From Neisseria sp. KEM232 (GTDB lineage Bacteria; Pseudomonadota; Gammaproteobacteria; Burkholderiales; Neisseriaceae), in assembly GCF_002237445.1 (NCBI RefSeq), contig NZ_CP022527.1, positions 1,178,001-1,242,000 on the forward strand: 64,000 bases of DNA, written 5' to 3'. The position numbers were made by a program, and so were the translations under genes. Positions within the stretch are counted from its first letter, which is position 1. The number at the start of each line of letters is the position of its first letter. The notes under the pieces were generated by a model. That model did no database searches. It was not told the DNA's origin and saw only the letters and a program-made list of their open reading frames with translations. Below are positions 1 to 7,492 of the stretch, in pieces.

Positions 1-37
1 AAACGGTTTGTCCGCTTTTCAGGCTGCCTTCTGCCGT

Positions 38-1933
38 TTACTTTGCGTCTTTAAACCCACGCTTCAAATGCACCATCAACAGCGCCACTGCAGCGGGCGT
101 TACCCCCGAAATGCGCGATGCCTGCCCCAGTGTTTCGGGCTGGTGCTGGTTGAGTTTCTGCTGCACTTCGGCGGACAAGCCTTTGACTTTGGCGTAATCA
201 ATATTTTCAGGCAGCCTGAAAGTCTCCAAATCGCGGCGGTTGTTGATTTCTTCCTGCTGGCGGTCGATGTAGCCTTGGTATTTGACTTGGATTTCCACTT
301 GTTCCACCACGTTTTCAGGCAGCGTGGCGGGCGGTGCGGCGTCGGGTAGGGTCATCAGCGCGGCGTAATCGAGATTAGGGCGGCGCAGCAGGTCGTGCAG
401 GTTGGCTTCGCGGCTCAATTTTTGCCCGAATACGCGCATTTGTTCGGACTCGGGCAGCTTTTGCGGCGTGTACCAAGTGGTTTTGAGCCGTTGGATTTCA
501 CGCTCGACGGCTTCGCGTTTTTCGTTGAATGCGCGCCATTGGGCTTCGCCGATTAAGCCGATTTTGCGGCCGTCTTCGGTGAGCCGCATATCGGCATTGT
601 CTTCGCGCAGCTGCAGGCGGTATTCGGCGCGGCTGGTGAACATACGATACGGCTCGTTAACGCCTTTGGTAATTAAATCATCGACTAATACGCCCAGATA
701 CGCCTGTTCGCGGCGCAGCAGCAGCGGCTCTTGTCCGCGCACATACTGTACGGCGTTTGCGCCCGCGAGCAGCCCTTGTGCGGCGGCTTCTTCGTAGCCG
801 GTTGTGCCGTTGATCTGCCCTGCGAAGAACAAGCCGTTGATGGTTTTGGTTTCCAAGCTGGCTTTCAGGTTGCGCGGGTCGAAATAGTCGTATTCGATGG
901 CATAGCCGGGGCGCAGAATGTGGGCGTTTTCCAAGCCTTTCATCGAGCGCACGAGGGCAAGCTGGATGTCAAACGGCAGGCTGGTGGAGATGCCGTTGGG
1001 GTAGTATTCGTGCGTGGTCAGGCCTTCGGGTTCGAGGAAGATTTGGTGGCTGTCTTTGTCAGCGAAGCGGTTGATTTTGTCTTCAATCGACGGGCAGTAG
1101 CGCGGCCCCACGCCTTCGATTTTGCCGGTAAACATCGGGCTGCGGTCGAAGCCTGTGCGGATGATGTCGTGGGTTTGCGTGTTGGTGTGGGTAATCCAGC
1201 ACGACACTTGGCGCGGGTGCAGCGCCGCGCTGCCGCGCACGGACATCACGGGTATCGGCGTGTCGCCGGGCTGCTCTTCCAGCACGGAAAAATCAATCGT
1301 GCGCCCGTCGATGCGCGGCGGCGTGCCGGTTTTCAGACGGCCTTGCGGCAGGTTCAGCTCTTTCAGGCAGCCTGAAAGCGACTGTGCGGCAGGGTCGCCT
1401 GCGCGTCCGCCCGAATAGTTTTCCAAACCGATGTGGATTTTGCCCGCGAGAAACGTGCCTGCGGTTAAAACCACGGCGCGGGCTTTAAACTCGACATTCA
1501 TCGCGGTTTTCACGCCCGATACGTGGTTGCCGTTTAAAGTAATATCGTCCACCGCCTGCTGGAACAAATCCAAATTCGGCTGGTTTTCCAGCATTTCGCG
1601 GATGGCGGCTTTGTACAACAGGCGGTCGGCCTGGGCGCGGGTGGCGCGTACCGCCGCACCTTTGCTGGCGTTTAAGCGGCGAAACTGGATTCCGCTCATA
1701 TCGGTTGCCAGCGCCATCGCGCCTCCGAGCGCATCCACTTCGCGCACCAGATGGCCTTTGCCGATACCGCCGATGGAAGGGTTGCAGGACATCTGCCCGA
1801 GCGTTTCGATATTGTGGGTGAGCAGCAGCGTTTGCGCGCCCATGCGCGCGGCAGCCAGCGCGGCTTCCGTGCCTGCGTGGCCGCCGCCGACGATGATGAC
1901 GTCGTAGGTTTTGGGGTAAACAATGGTGGACAT
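38..1933 (-). CDS. mnmG: tRNA uridine-5-carboxymethylaminomethyl modification enzyme MnmG (GidA)
   Basis: FAD-binding partner of MnmE; the cytoplasmic MnmE-MnmG complex installs the (carboxymethyl)aminomethyl group on C5 of the wobble uridine of certain tRNAs. At 631 residues it has the usual family length. The dinucleotide-binding motif GGGHAG lies at residues 16-21 and the family signature CNPSIGG at 50-56; the stretch FTSRAEYRLQLREDNAD near residue 440 and the C-terminal helical domain are present. The ATG at 1933 gives the N-terminus typical of the family. An inverted DUS pair separates it from the upstream HAD gene, so it probably has its own promoter. Two uptake sequences of the AGGCAGCCTGAA dialect lie within the gene near 208 and 1366. 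Confidence 0.97.
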   Translation of the reverse strand: MSTIVYPKTYDVIIVGGGHAGTEAALAAARMGAQTLLLTHNIETLGQMSCNPSIGGIGKGHLVREVDALGGAMALATDMSGIQFRRLNASKGAAVRATRAQADRLLYKAAIREMLENQPNLDLFQQAVDDITLNGNHVSGVKTAMNVEFKARAVVLTAGTFLAGKIHIGLENYSGGRAGDPAAQSLSGCLKELNLPQGRLKTGTPPRIDGRTIDFSVLEEQPGDTPIPVMSVRGSAALHPRQVSCWITHTNTQTHDIIRTGFDRSPMFTGKIEGVGPRYCPSIEDKINRFADKDSHQIFLEPEGLTTHEYYPNGISTSLPFDIQLALVRSMKGLENAHILRPGYAIEYDYFDPRNLKASLETKTINGLFFAGQINGTTGYEEAAAQGLLAGANAVQYVRGQEPLLLRREQAYLGVLVDDLITKGVNEPYRMFTSRAEYRLQLREDNADMRLTEDGRKIGLIGEAQWRAFNEKREAVEREIQRLKTTWYTPQKLPESEQMRVFGQKLSREANLHDLLRRPNLDYAALMTLPDAAPPATLPENVVEQVEIQVKYQGYIDRQQEEINNRRDLETFRLPENIDYAKVKGLSAEVQQKLNQHQPETLGQASRISGVTPAAVALLMVHLKRGFKDAK

Positions 1934-1953
1934 TTGGGTGTGTGCTTTCCGGG

Positions 1954-1993
1954 TTTCAGACGGCCTCTGTTTGGGATGGAGGCCGTCTGAAAA
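1954..1993. terminator. Inverted DUS pair upstream of mnmG
   Basis: A TTTCAGACGGCCTC arm and its complement GAGGCCGTCTGAAA are separated by about 12 bases and can form a strong hairpin. It lies between the end of the HAD gene and the mnmG start, 20 bases from the mnmG ATG. Such pairs often act as terminators in Neisseria; here it could also lie within the mnmG leader. Confidence 0.5.
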
Positions 1994-2069
1994 GGTTGTT
2001 CGTAAAAAAGAAAGGCGCGGATTGTACGCGCTTTTGTCAGGGAGGCGGAAGGCCGTTTCCGTCTGTGTG

Positions 2070-2115
2070 AAAAGGCCGTCTGAAAATGCCCGCGCTGTTT
2101 TTCAGACGGCCTTTT
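2070..2115. terminator. Inverted DUS pair forming the terminator of the HAD gene
   Basis: AAAAGGCCGTCTGAAAA and its complement form a 17-bp stem with a short loop; on the minus strand it ends in a T run. The proximal arm also encodes the last residues and stop codon (K-A-V-stop) of the HAD gene ending at 2102. Confidence 0.7.
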
Positions 2116-2755
2116 CGCCCCATGCCGCCAGAGCGGCCATGTTTTGCGCGGCGCAGTCGGCGAAGGGCAGGGGATGGGCGTGTTCTCCGTACCAGACGGT
2201 GCGCATGCCGAGTTTTTTCGCGGCGGCGAGGTTGGCGGCGGAGTCGTCGACCATGATGCAGTTTTCGGGCGCAGCGTTCAGGGCGGTGCAGGCGGAGAGA
2301 TAGGCGGCGGGATCGGGCTTGCAGGCGTAGCCGCAGTCGTCCGTGCCCAGCAGGGCGCCGAAAAAGCCGTTCAGGCCGAGGGCGGACACGAGGCTGCGCA
2401 CATAAAACGACGGCGCATTGGAGAGCACGGCCTTGCGTCCTTTCAGACGGCCTAAGGCCTGCGCCGCGCCTGTTTCGCCGCAGAGTTTGGGCAGGATGTC
2501 GTCCATCGGGTGCGAAAAACGCAAAAAGTCGGCGGTGTCGGCTTCGGGGCGGTGCAGGCGCAGGCCGGCGAGCGTCGCACCGTGTTCGTGCCACCACTGC
2601 CGCCGCAGGCAGTCGGCCTCGGTTTCAGGCAAACGCATTTCGGCGGCCAGCCATTCGGTCATGCGGCGGTTGATAAGATAAAAAATGCCCGCGTCGGCGC
2701 GGTGCAGGGTGTTGTCGAGATCGAACAGCCAAATCGGCTCTGTGTCTTTATTCAT
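2102..2755 (-). CDS. HAD-superfamily hydrolase, pyrimidine 5'-nucleotidase type
   Basis: A 217-residue haloacid-dehalogenase-fold phosphatase. Motif I, FDLDNTL, is at residues 11-17, with D12 the expected nucleophile and D14 the acid/base; the acidic motif IV, DDSAANLAAAKKLG, lies near residue 170. The capped architecture and length match the pyrimidine 5'-nucleotidase group (Sdt1/Phm8-like), which dephosphorylates UMP/CMP-type substrates; the exact substrate cannot be read from sequence. It is divergent from thiB with only 54 bases between start codons, so the two promoters must overlap. Its C-terminus and stop are provided by a DUS. Confidence 0.8.
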   Translation of the reverse strand: MNKDTEPIWLFDLDNTLHRADAGIFYLINRRMTEWLAAEMRLPETEADCLRRQWWHEHGATLAGLRLHRPEADTADFLRFSHPMDDILPKLCGETGAAQALGRLKGRKAVLSNAPSFYVRSLVSALGLNGFFGALLGTDDCGYACKPDPAAYLSACTALNAAPENCIMVDDSAANLAAAKKLGMRTVWYGEHAHPLPFADCAAQNMAALAAWGEKAV

Positions 2756-2809
2756 GGCGGTTTTGCGGGTATCATCCGCGCCCGATTATAACCAAACGGA
2801 GAATGTTGC

Positions 2810-3817
2810 ATGAAACAGGTTTTGCAGGCGGCAGCGGCCGCTTTTTTGTTCGCGTCGACACAGGTGCAGGCGCAAACCGAAGTACGGCTGGCGGTGCACA
2901 AATCGTTCAGCCTGCCCAAAGACGCTTTTGCCGCCTTCGAGCGTGCCAACGATGCGAAGGTGTCCGTGATCAAGGCGGGCAGCGGCAACGAAATGGTGAA
3001 CAAGCTGGTGCTCAGCCGCGCCCGCCCGATTGCCGATGCGGTATACGGCCTCGACAACACCACGGTGCTCAAAGCCCGCGAAAGCGGCATACTCGCGCCG
3101 CGCCAGCCCGCTTCCGCCGCCGTGAACGCAAGTCTGCCGCACGCGCTGGCGGTAGACTCGGGCTACATCACGCTCAATTACGACAAAGCCTGGTTTGCCA
3201 AGCACAAGCTGCCGCTGCCGCAGACTTTGGACGACTTGGCCAAGCCGCAGTATAAAAACCTGCTGGCCGTGCCCAATCCCGGCATGTCCAGCGCCGGACT
3301 GGGTTTTCTGCTCGCCAACATTCAGGGCTTGGGCGAAAAGCAGGCGTTTGACTGGTGGGCGAAAATGCGCGCCAACGGCGTGAAAATCACCAAAGACTGG
3401 AGCGAAGCCTACTACACCGAATTCACGCAAAACGGCGGCGCGCGCCCCATCGTCGTCGGCTACGCGTCCAGCCCCGCCGCCGAAGTGCACTACGGCAAAG
3501 GCAAATACAGCACACCGCCCACCGCCAACCTGTTCCTCAAAGGCGGCGTGTTCCGCCAGGTGGAAGGCGCGGCGGTGCTTGGCGGCGCGCAAGAGCCCGA
3601 GCTGGCGGCCAAACTCGTGCAATACCTGCAAAGCCCCGCCGTGCAAAAAGCCATTCCCGGCGAAATGTGGGTTTACCCCGCCGTGAAAAACACCCCGCTG
3701 CCCGAGGTCTTCAAATATGCCCAAGCGCCGCAGCACGCCGACAACCCGCCCGAAGCGGCCATCGCCAAAAACCAGCGCCGCTGGGTCAGCCACTGGATAC
3801 GCGTCGTGCTCAAATAA
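2810..3817 (+). CDS. thiB: Thiamine ABC transporter substrate-binding protein (ThiB/TbpA family)
   Basis: A 335-residue periplasmic binding protein. Residues 1-21 form a signal peptide ending in VQA, cleaved before QTEVRLAV. The family pattern is visible in YGLDNTTVLKARESG (about residues 83-97), a DSGYITLNYDK segment near 120, YASSPAAEVHYG near 220 and GEMWVYPAVKNTPLPEVF near 285. It would deliver thiamine or its phosphates to a ThiPQ permease, but no permease or ATPase gene is adjacent, so it is an orphan here. Good ribosome-binding site (ACGGAGA) before the ATG. An iron-type binding protein is the alternative; the ThiB-like motifs make this less likely. Confidence 0.8.
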   Translation: MKQVLQAAAAAFLFASTQVQAQTEVRLAVHKSFSLPKDAFAAFERANDAKVSVIKAGSGNEMVNKLVLSRARPIADAVYGLDNTTVLKARESGILAPRQPASAAVNASLPHALAVDSGYITLNYDKAWFAKHKLPLPQTLDDLAKPQYKNLLAVPNPGMSSAGLGFLLANIQGLGEKQAFDWWAKMRANGVKITKDWSEAYYTEFTQNGGARPIVVGYASSPAAEVHYGKGKYSTPPTANLFLKGGVFRQVEGAAVLGGAQEPELAAKLVQYLQSPAVQKAIPGEMWVYPAVKNTPLPEVFKYAQAPQHADNPPEAAIAKNQRRWVSHWIRVVLK

Positions 3818-3837
3818 ACCGCGAATCCGCCGACAAA

Positions 3838-3877
3838 GGCCGTCTGAAAAGACAGAAACACCGCTTTCAGACGGCCT
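3838..3877. terminator. Inverted DUS pair between thiB and rsmG
   Basis: AGGCCGTCTGAAA and its complement TTTCAGACGGCCT flank a loop of about 15 bases directly after thiB and 22 bases before the rsmG ATG. It is a likely thiB terminator. Confidence 0.6.
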
Positions 3878-3898
3878 CCCCTTGATCAGGACACAACC

Positions 3899-4528
3899 AT
3901 GGACAACAAACAAAAACTCCAAGCCGGCCTCGCCGAAATGGGCATCGCCCTCGACCCCGCCCGCCAGCTCCTGCTGCTCGAATACGCCGCCCTTTTGGGC
4001 AAATGGAACGCCGCCTACAACCTCACCGCCCTGCGCGACGAGAGCCGCGTTATCAGCCACCACATCCTCGACAGCCTCACCCTGCTGCCTTATATAGAAG
4101 GCGCGTCCTCCATGATGGACGTCGGCTCGGGCGGCGGCATGCCCGGCATCCCCGCCGCCATCTGCCGCCCCGATCTGCCCATCACCCTGCTCGATGCCAA
4201 CACCAAAAAAACCGCCTTCCTGCAACAGGCCGCCATCGAACTGGGTCTGAAAAACATCACCGTCGCCTCCGGCCGCGTCGAAGCCATGCACGACAAAAAA
4301 GCCAACGTCGTCACCAGCCGCGCCTTTGCCGAGTTGCGCGACTTCGCCGCCCTCACCAAACACCTGCTCGGCGAAAACGGCTACTGGGCGGCCATGAAAG
4401 GCGTATACCCCTACGAAGAAATCGAACAGCTCCCCGACAGCATCGAAGTGGTGAAAGTGGAAAAACTCCACGTTCCCATGCTCGACGCCGAGCGGCATAT
4501 GGTGATCATGCGCCCCAAGGCCGTCTGA
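3899..4528 (+). CDS. rsmG: 16S rRNA (guanine-527-N7)-methyltransferase RsmG (GidB)
   Basis: Methylates N7 of G527 in 16S rRNA using S-adenosylmethionine. The 209-residue length is typical. The SAM-binding glycine loop DVGSGGGMPGIP lies near residues 76-87, preceded by the family motif HHILDSLTLLPY near 51-62. Loss of this enzyme gives low-level streptomycin resistance in other bacteria (family knowledge). In many genomes it neighbours mnmG; here thiB and a HAD gene lie between. The last residues, K-A-V, and the TGA stop are encoded by a DUS, immediately followed by a second DUS copy. Confidence 0.96.
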   Translation: MDNKQKLQAGLAEMGIALDPARQLLLLEYAALLGKWNAAYNLTALRDESRVISHHILDSLTLLPYIEGASSMMDVGSGGGMPGIPAAICRPDLPITLLDANTKKTAFLQQAAIELGLKNITVASGRVEAMHDKKANVVTSRAFAELRDFAALTKHLLGENGYWAAMKGVYPYEEIEQLPDSIEVVKVEKLHVPMLDAERHMVIMRPKAV

Positions 4529-4596
4529 AAAGGCCGTCTGAAAGCGAAGTTTGGCGGAATACCGGTATTCCGTATATTTAGAAAACAGAACACAAA

Positions 4597-4626
4597 GAGG
4601 CCGTCTGAACGTTTTCAGACGGCCTC
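4597..4626. terminator. Perfect inverted DUS pair downstream of rsmG
   Basis: GAGGCCGTCTGAA and its complement are separated by only four bases, giving a nearly loopless 13-bp hairpin. It closes the rsmG transcript and starts a 529-base gene-free stretch (4529-5057) leading to the pilin gene. Confidence 0.7.
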
Positions 4627-4687
4627 TGCCGTAGCGGCAGGGTGTGATGCCTGCGGGATCTTCGCTTTCAGACGGCCTTTGCGGAAT

Positions 4688-4711
4688 GTAGGGCTGACAA
4701 AATCCGTCAGC
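4688..4711 (+). repeat. GTAG-foot hairpin (REP-like) upstream of the pilin gene
   Basis: GTAGG precedes the stem GCTGAC and GTCAGC, with AAAATCC in the loop. Part of it (AAAATCCGTCA) recurs as the complementary TGACGGATTTT at about 4785-4795, so the two parts together form a larger inverted structure. No gene is visible in the surrounding 4529-5057. Confidence 0.45.
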
Positions 4712-4870
4712 TGCCGAACTGCGGCTTTATGCCGATACCCTAAAAAGGCAGAAGTGCCGCAAAAATACACTCTTTTGTCATGACGGATTTTCGTGCCATG
4801 ATAAATGAATCGAAATTTAAACCGATTAAAAACATAAAATTAAAAACGAAAACACCTGAAACCGAGCCGT

Positions 4871-4886
4871 TGGCACAAGCCGTGCT
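4871..4886 (+). promoter_or_regulatory. Sigma-54-type -24/-12 promoter sequence upstream of the pilin gene
   Basis: TGGCACAAGCCGTGCT carries GG at 4872-4873 and GC at 4884-4885, separated by exactly ten bases, as in the RpoN consensus TGGCAC-N5-TTGC. Transcription would start near 4897, giving a leader of about 160 bases before the pilin ATG. Type IV pilin genes are RpoN-dependent in many bacteria, and pathogenic Neisseria retain a relict site at pilE. No rpoN or pilR/pilS gene lies in this window, so activity is unknown. Confidence 0.5.
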
Positions 4887-5057
4887 TGATACATTTCATC
4901 CGCGGCAGGCAGCAGCCGGCCAAGGAAACGAGTTTTAAAAGATATGCGCCAAACGCATTATGGGAAATGAAGCAAACAAGACTGCGCCGCATGGGGCGGC
5001 AAAAGTCAGATTTTTTGATAAACGGCAATTGTGCCGGTACTAACTTGGAGTTAAAAC

Positions 5058-5564
5058 ATGAAAGCAATGCAAAAAGGTTTCACCCTGATCGAGTTGATGA
5101 TCGTAATCGCCATTATCGGTATTTTGGCTGCCATCGCCATCCCCCAATACCAAAACTACATTACCCGCTCGCAGGCTTCCCGCATAATGGGTGAAACTTC
5201 CCAGATTAAAACTGCCGTTGAAACCTGTATCTTGGACGGCCGTACTGCTGTCGTTATCCACAGCGGTACTCCTGCTGCTAACGCCATTGCCACTACTTGT
5301 GTAACCGGTGCTACCCAGTCCAACCTGCTGGGTGCTGCTACCGAGAAAGCGGTTGGCTTCCCGACTGTAACCATCAACGACAACGGCACTGCCAGCATTA
5401 CTGCTACTTTCGGTACTAACGCTGCCACTGCTCTGAAAGGCAAAACTCTGGGTTGGGGGCGTACTTCTGAAGGCACTTGGTCTTGCTCTACCAGCATCGA
5501 CGAGAAATACCGTCCGACCGGTTGCTCTGCTACTGCTGCTGCTGCAGCTACTCCTAAACCTTAA
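5058..5564 (+). CDS. pilE: Type IV pilin, probable major subunit (PilE/PilA-like)
   Basis: Prepilin of 168 residues. The leader MKAMQKG is cleaved by PilD after G7, exposing F+1, with the conserved glutamate at +5; the N-terminal helix FTLIELMIVIAIIGILAAIA is classic. Four cysteines (C57, C81, C143, C156) allow two disulfides; the C143-C156 loop is the usual D-region. The mature N-terminus through YQNYI matches neisserial pilins. Strong ribosome site (TTGGAG) eight bases before ATG. Codon choice is biased toward GGT/GCT/ACT codons, unlike the GC-rich neighbours, suggesting high expression. The Ala/Thr-rich tail after C156 is unusual. It is followed by its own terminator, so it is transcribed alone. 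Confidence 0.9.
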   Translation: MKAMQKGFTLIELMIVIAIIGILAAIAIPQYQNYITRSQASRIMGETSQIKTAVETCILDGRTAVVIHSGTPAANAIATTCVTGATQSNLLGAATEKAVGFPTVTINDNGTASITATFGTNAATALKGKTLGWGRTSEGTWSCSTSIDEKYRPTGCSATAAAAATPKP

Positions 5565-5600
5565 TAATCAAGATATTTCTTATTCTGGTTATTCAAGAAA

Positions 5601-5625
5601 CGCACCCCGCGCGGGTGCGTTTTTA
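5601..5625 (+). terminator. Intrinsic terminator of the first pilin gene
   Basis: GC-rich stem CGCACCC/GGGTGCG with a short CG-rich loop followed by TTTTT. It does not contain DUS and lies 37 bases after the pilin stop. Confidence 0.85.
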
Positions 5626-5656
5626 TCATTAGTGCCGTCGAAAGCAGGTTTCTACG

Positions 5657-6841
5657 ATGTCCGCCAAACGAACCAAAGATATGCTCACCGTGGCCGTGCT
5701 GCTGGCTGCTGCCGCCGCCGCCATCCATTTTTATGTCGACAATATGGCGCGCAATGCGGCATGGCATGCCCTCTATCCCCTGCGTGCCAAGCTGGCTTTG
5801 TCCAAACTTTCGTGCAGCCCGGGCAGTCCCGCCTGGATGGAGGGCGCGCTGCGGCTTTCCGTCGAGCGCCAAGTCGCCCCTGCCAACCAAATCGCCTATA
5901 TCGACGCGCAGGGTAGGGAATTCCATTGCGAAAACGGCTTTTTCGACAAGCCTTATTTTTCCGATGCGGTGACGGAGCAAACGCGTTTCCGCTATGCCAG
6001 CATGACCAAGCTGTGGACGGCCGATGCCGTGCTGGCGCTGGTCAACGAAAACAAAATCGGCCTGGATACCAAAGCCGTCGACATCCTGCCTGAAATCCGC
6101 AACCAAACCGATCCGCGCATGAACGACATCACGGTTGCCCATCTGCTGCTGCATCAGGGCGGCTTCGACCGCTATTCCATGCTCGGCATCGATATGTTCA
6201 ACCCGAACGAAGAACCGCTCTGTCCCAACCGTTTGGCCGAACTGGGAACAATCCGTTTGAATTTCACGCCCGGCAGCCGCACCAGCTATTCCAATTTGGG
6301 CTATTGCCTCTTGGGCGAAATCGTGGCGAGAAAATCGGGCGGCGGCACTTATACCGAGGCGATGGGCAGGCTTTACCCTCTGGCGCAAGACGGCCTGAAA
6401 TTCATTCGCCAACAGCAGGAAAGTGACGAAGTTAGTTACAATTATGTCGAAAAAGGGCTTACCGGCCTTGCAGACATTTATTCTTCTTTCGATTACGCTG
6501 CGGCGGCCTCGGCCGCAGGCCTGTCGGGCAGCGCATTGGGTGCGGCAAAAGAAATCCGCGCCATGTTGGCACGGGAAAAGCTTAATATCACTTCTATGCC
6601 GGAAAACGTAAGCTGCAACTTGGCGCAAATGCGCGATTGTTACGGCTATGCGATGTTTCCCTATCGGGAGGGCAATCGTCCGGCAGTTTGGTTTCGCGAC
6701 GGCAATCTGCCGGCGGCATCGTCTGTAGCCATGGTTGACGATCAGGGCGGGGTGACCGTGTTGCTCGCTTCCGGTTGGGCGGAGTCTCCCGCCGAAGGGG
6801 CGGACGAAATCAAACGTTTTATTTATCGGAACAAATTTTAA
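5657..6841 (+). CDS. Membrane-anchored beta-lactamase-fold serine hydrolase
   Basis: A 394-residue protein with an N-terminal membrane anchor (about residues 8-27) and an extracytoplasmic class C beta-lactamase/penicillin-binding-protein-like domain (Pfam Beta-lactamase family). The active-site S-x-x-K is S115-M-T-K118, and the Y-x-N motif is Y211-S-N213. The third motif (K/H-T/S-G) is not obvious in the C-terminal part, which argues against an ordinary beta-lactamase. Relatives act as D-amino-acid peptidases, carboxylesterases or transferases. It sits between two pilin genes in the same direction, suggesting a role at the cell surface related to pili or local peptidoglycan; that is inference from position only. 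The second pilin, starting 52 bases downstream, may be co-transcribed. Confidence 0.75.
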   Translation: MSAKRTKDMLTVAVLLAAAAAAIHFYVDNMARNAAWHALYPLRAKLALSKLSCSPGSPAWMEGALRLSVERQVAPANQIAYIDAQGREFHCENGFFDKPYFSDAVTEQTRFRYASMTKLWTADAVLALVNENKIGLDTKAVDILPEIRNQTDPRMNDITVAHLLLHQGGFDRYSMLGIDMFNPNEEPLCPNRLAELGTIRLNFTPGSRTSYSNLGYCLLGEIVARKSGGGTYTEAMGRLYPLAQDGLKFIRQQQESDEVSYNYVEKGLTGLADIYSSFDYAAAASAAGLSGSALGAAKEIRAMLAREKLNITSMPENVSCNLAQMRDCYGYAMFPYREGNRPAVWFRDGNLPAASSVAMVDDQGGVTVLLASGWAESPAEGADEIKRFIYRNKF

Positions 6842-6893
6842 CCGTGTCAGGCCGCGCCAAGCTGCCGCCGAAACGGCACAATCAGGAATTAGT

Positions 6894-7388
6894 ATGAAAA
6901 ACGCAAATAAAACAAAAGGTTTTACCCTTATCGAATTGATGATTGTGATTGCAATCATCGGCATTTTGGCGGCCATCGCCATTCCGCAGTATCAGAACTA
7001 TATCGTCCGCACGCAGCTCAACCGCGCTTATTACGAAGTGAAATCCACGGTAACCAGCATTGAAACCGTGTTGGGCAACGGCAATTTCCCGACCCTGCGG
7101 CCGGAAGAGGACAATACGGTGGCCGACGGCGTCAAACGCGAATACATCGGCCTCAATTCCACCATCCCGCAATCCAACATCATCAGCTCGGCCGACATCA
7201 CGAAGGATGCGTCTAAAAATTTCAAAGACATCAGCATTGTTTTGGGAAAAAACGCGACCAACACCCTGCACGGTACAACCATCACGCTGACCCGCGATGC
7301 GGAAGGCGGATGGACGTGCAGCATCAAAAAGCCCAATGGTTCTTCCGTAAACCTGCCTTCGATCAACAGCTTGTGCACGCTTTCTTAA
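6894..7388 (+). CDS. Second type IV pilin
   Basis: Prepilin of 164 residues with leader MKNANKTKG, cleavage after G9 and the same FTLIELMIVIAIIGILAAIA helix as the first pilin. After about residue 38 it diverges completely. It has only two cysteines, C142 and C161, forming a C-terminal disulfide loop typical of major pilins. Codon use is ordinary, unlike the first pilin, so it may be less abundant. The start is the ATG after AATCAGGAATTAGT. No promoter is evident between it and the hydrolase. It could be an alternative major pilin or a pilin dependent on the TfpX/TfpZ-type accessory protein encoded next. Confidence 0.85.
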   Translation: MKNANKTKGFTLIELMIVIAIIGILAAIAIPQYQNYIVRTQLNRAYYEVKSTVTSIETVLGNGNFPTLRPEEDNTVADGVKREYIGLNSTIPQSNIISSADITKDASKNFKDISIVLGKNATNTLHGTTITLTRDAEGGWTCSIKKPNGSSVNLPSINSLCTLS

Positions 7389-7407
7389 TCAAGATCCGCA
7401 TGATATG

Positions 7408-7445
7408 AAAATCTTCGCAATCTGCCGGCTTTGCGAAGATTTTTG
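7408..7445 (+). terminator. Terminator after the second pilin
   Basis: AAAATCTTCGCAA and TTGCGAAGATTTTT form a long stem around a ten-base loop and end in a T run. It lies 20 bases after the pilin stop and 48 bases before the accessory gene, so it probably attenuates expression of the latter. Confidence 0.8.
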
Positions 7446-7492
7446 CTGTCGGTGTGATTTCCTTAATGAATTGAAATGGTTTGAGAAACAGT

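Noticed and set aside
2786..4498. 570-codon minus-strand frame opposite thiB and rsmG
   Set aside because: It mirrors two well-supported genes on the plus strand; the composition (Gly/Val/Phe/His-rich) is typical of an antisense shadow in GC-rich DNA.
5015..5043. TTGATA-17-TACTAA promoter-like sequence just before the pilin
   Set aside because: Transcription would start at about 5050, removing the TTGGAG ribosome site, so it is unlikely to drive the pilin.
4886..5194. A 102-codon frame running into the pilin gene
   Set aside because: It overlaps the pilin start in another frame, has no ribosome site or family, and lies in the predicted pilin leader.
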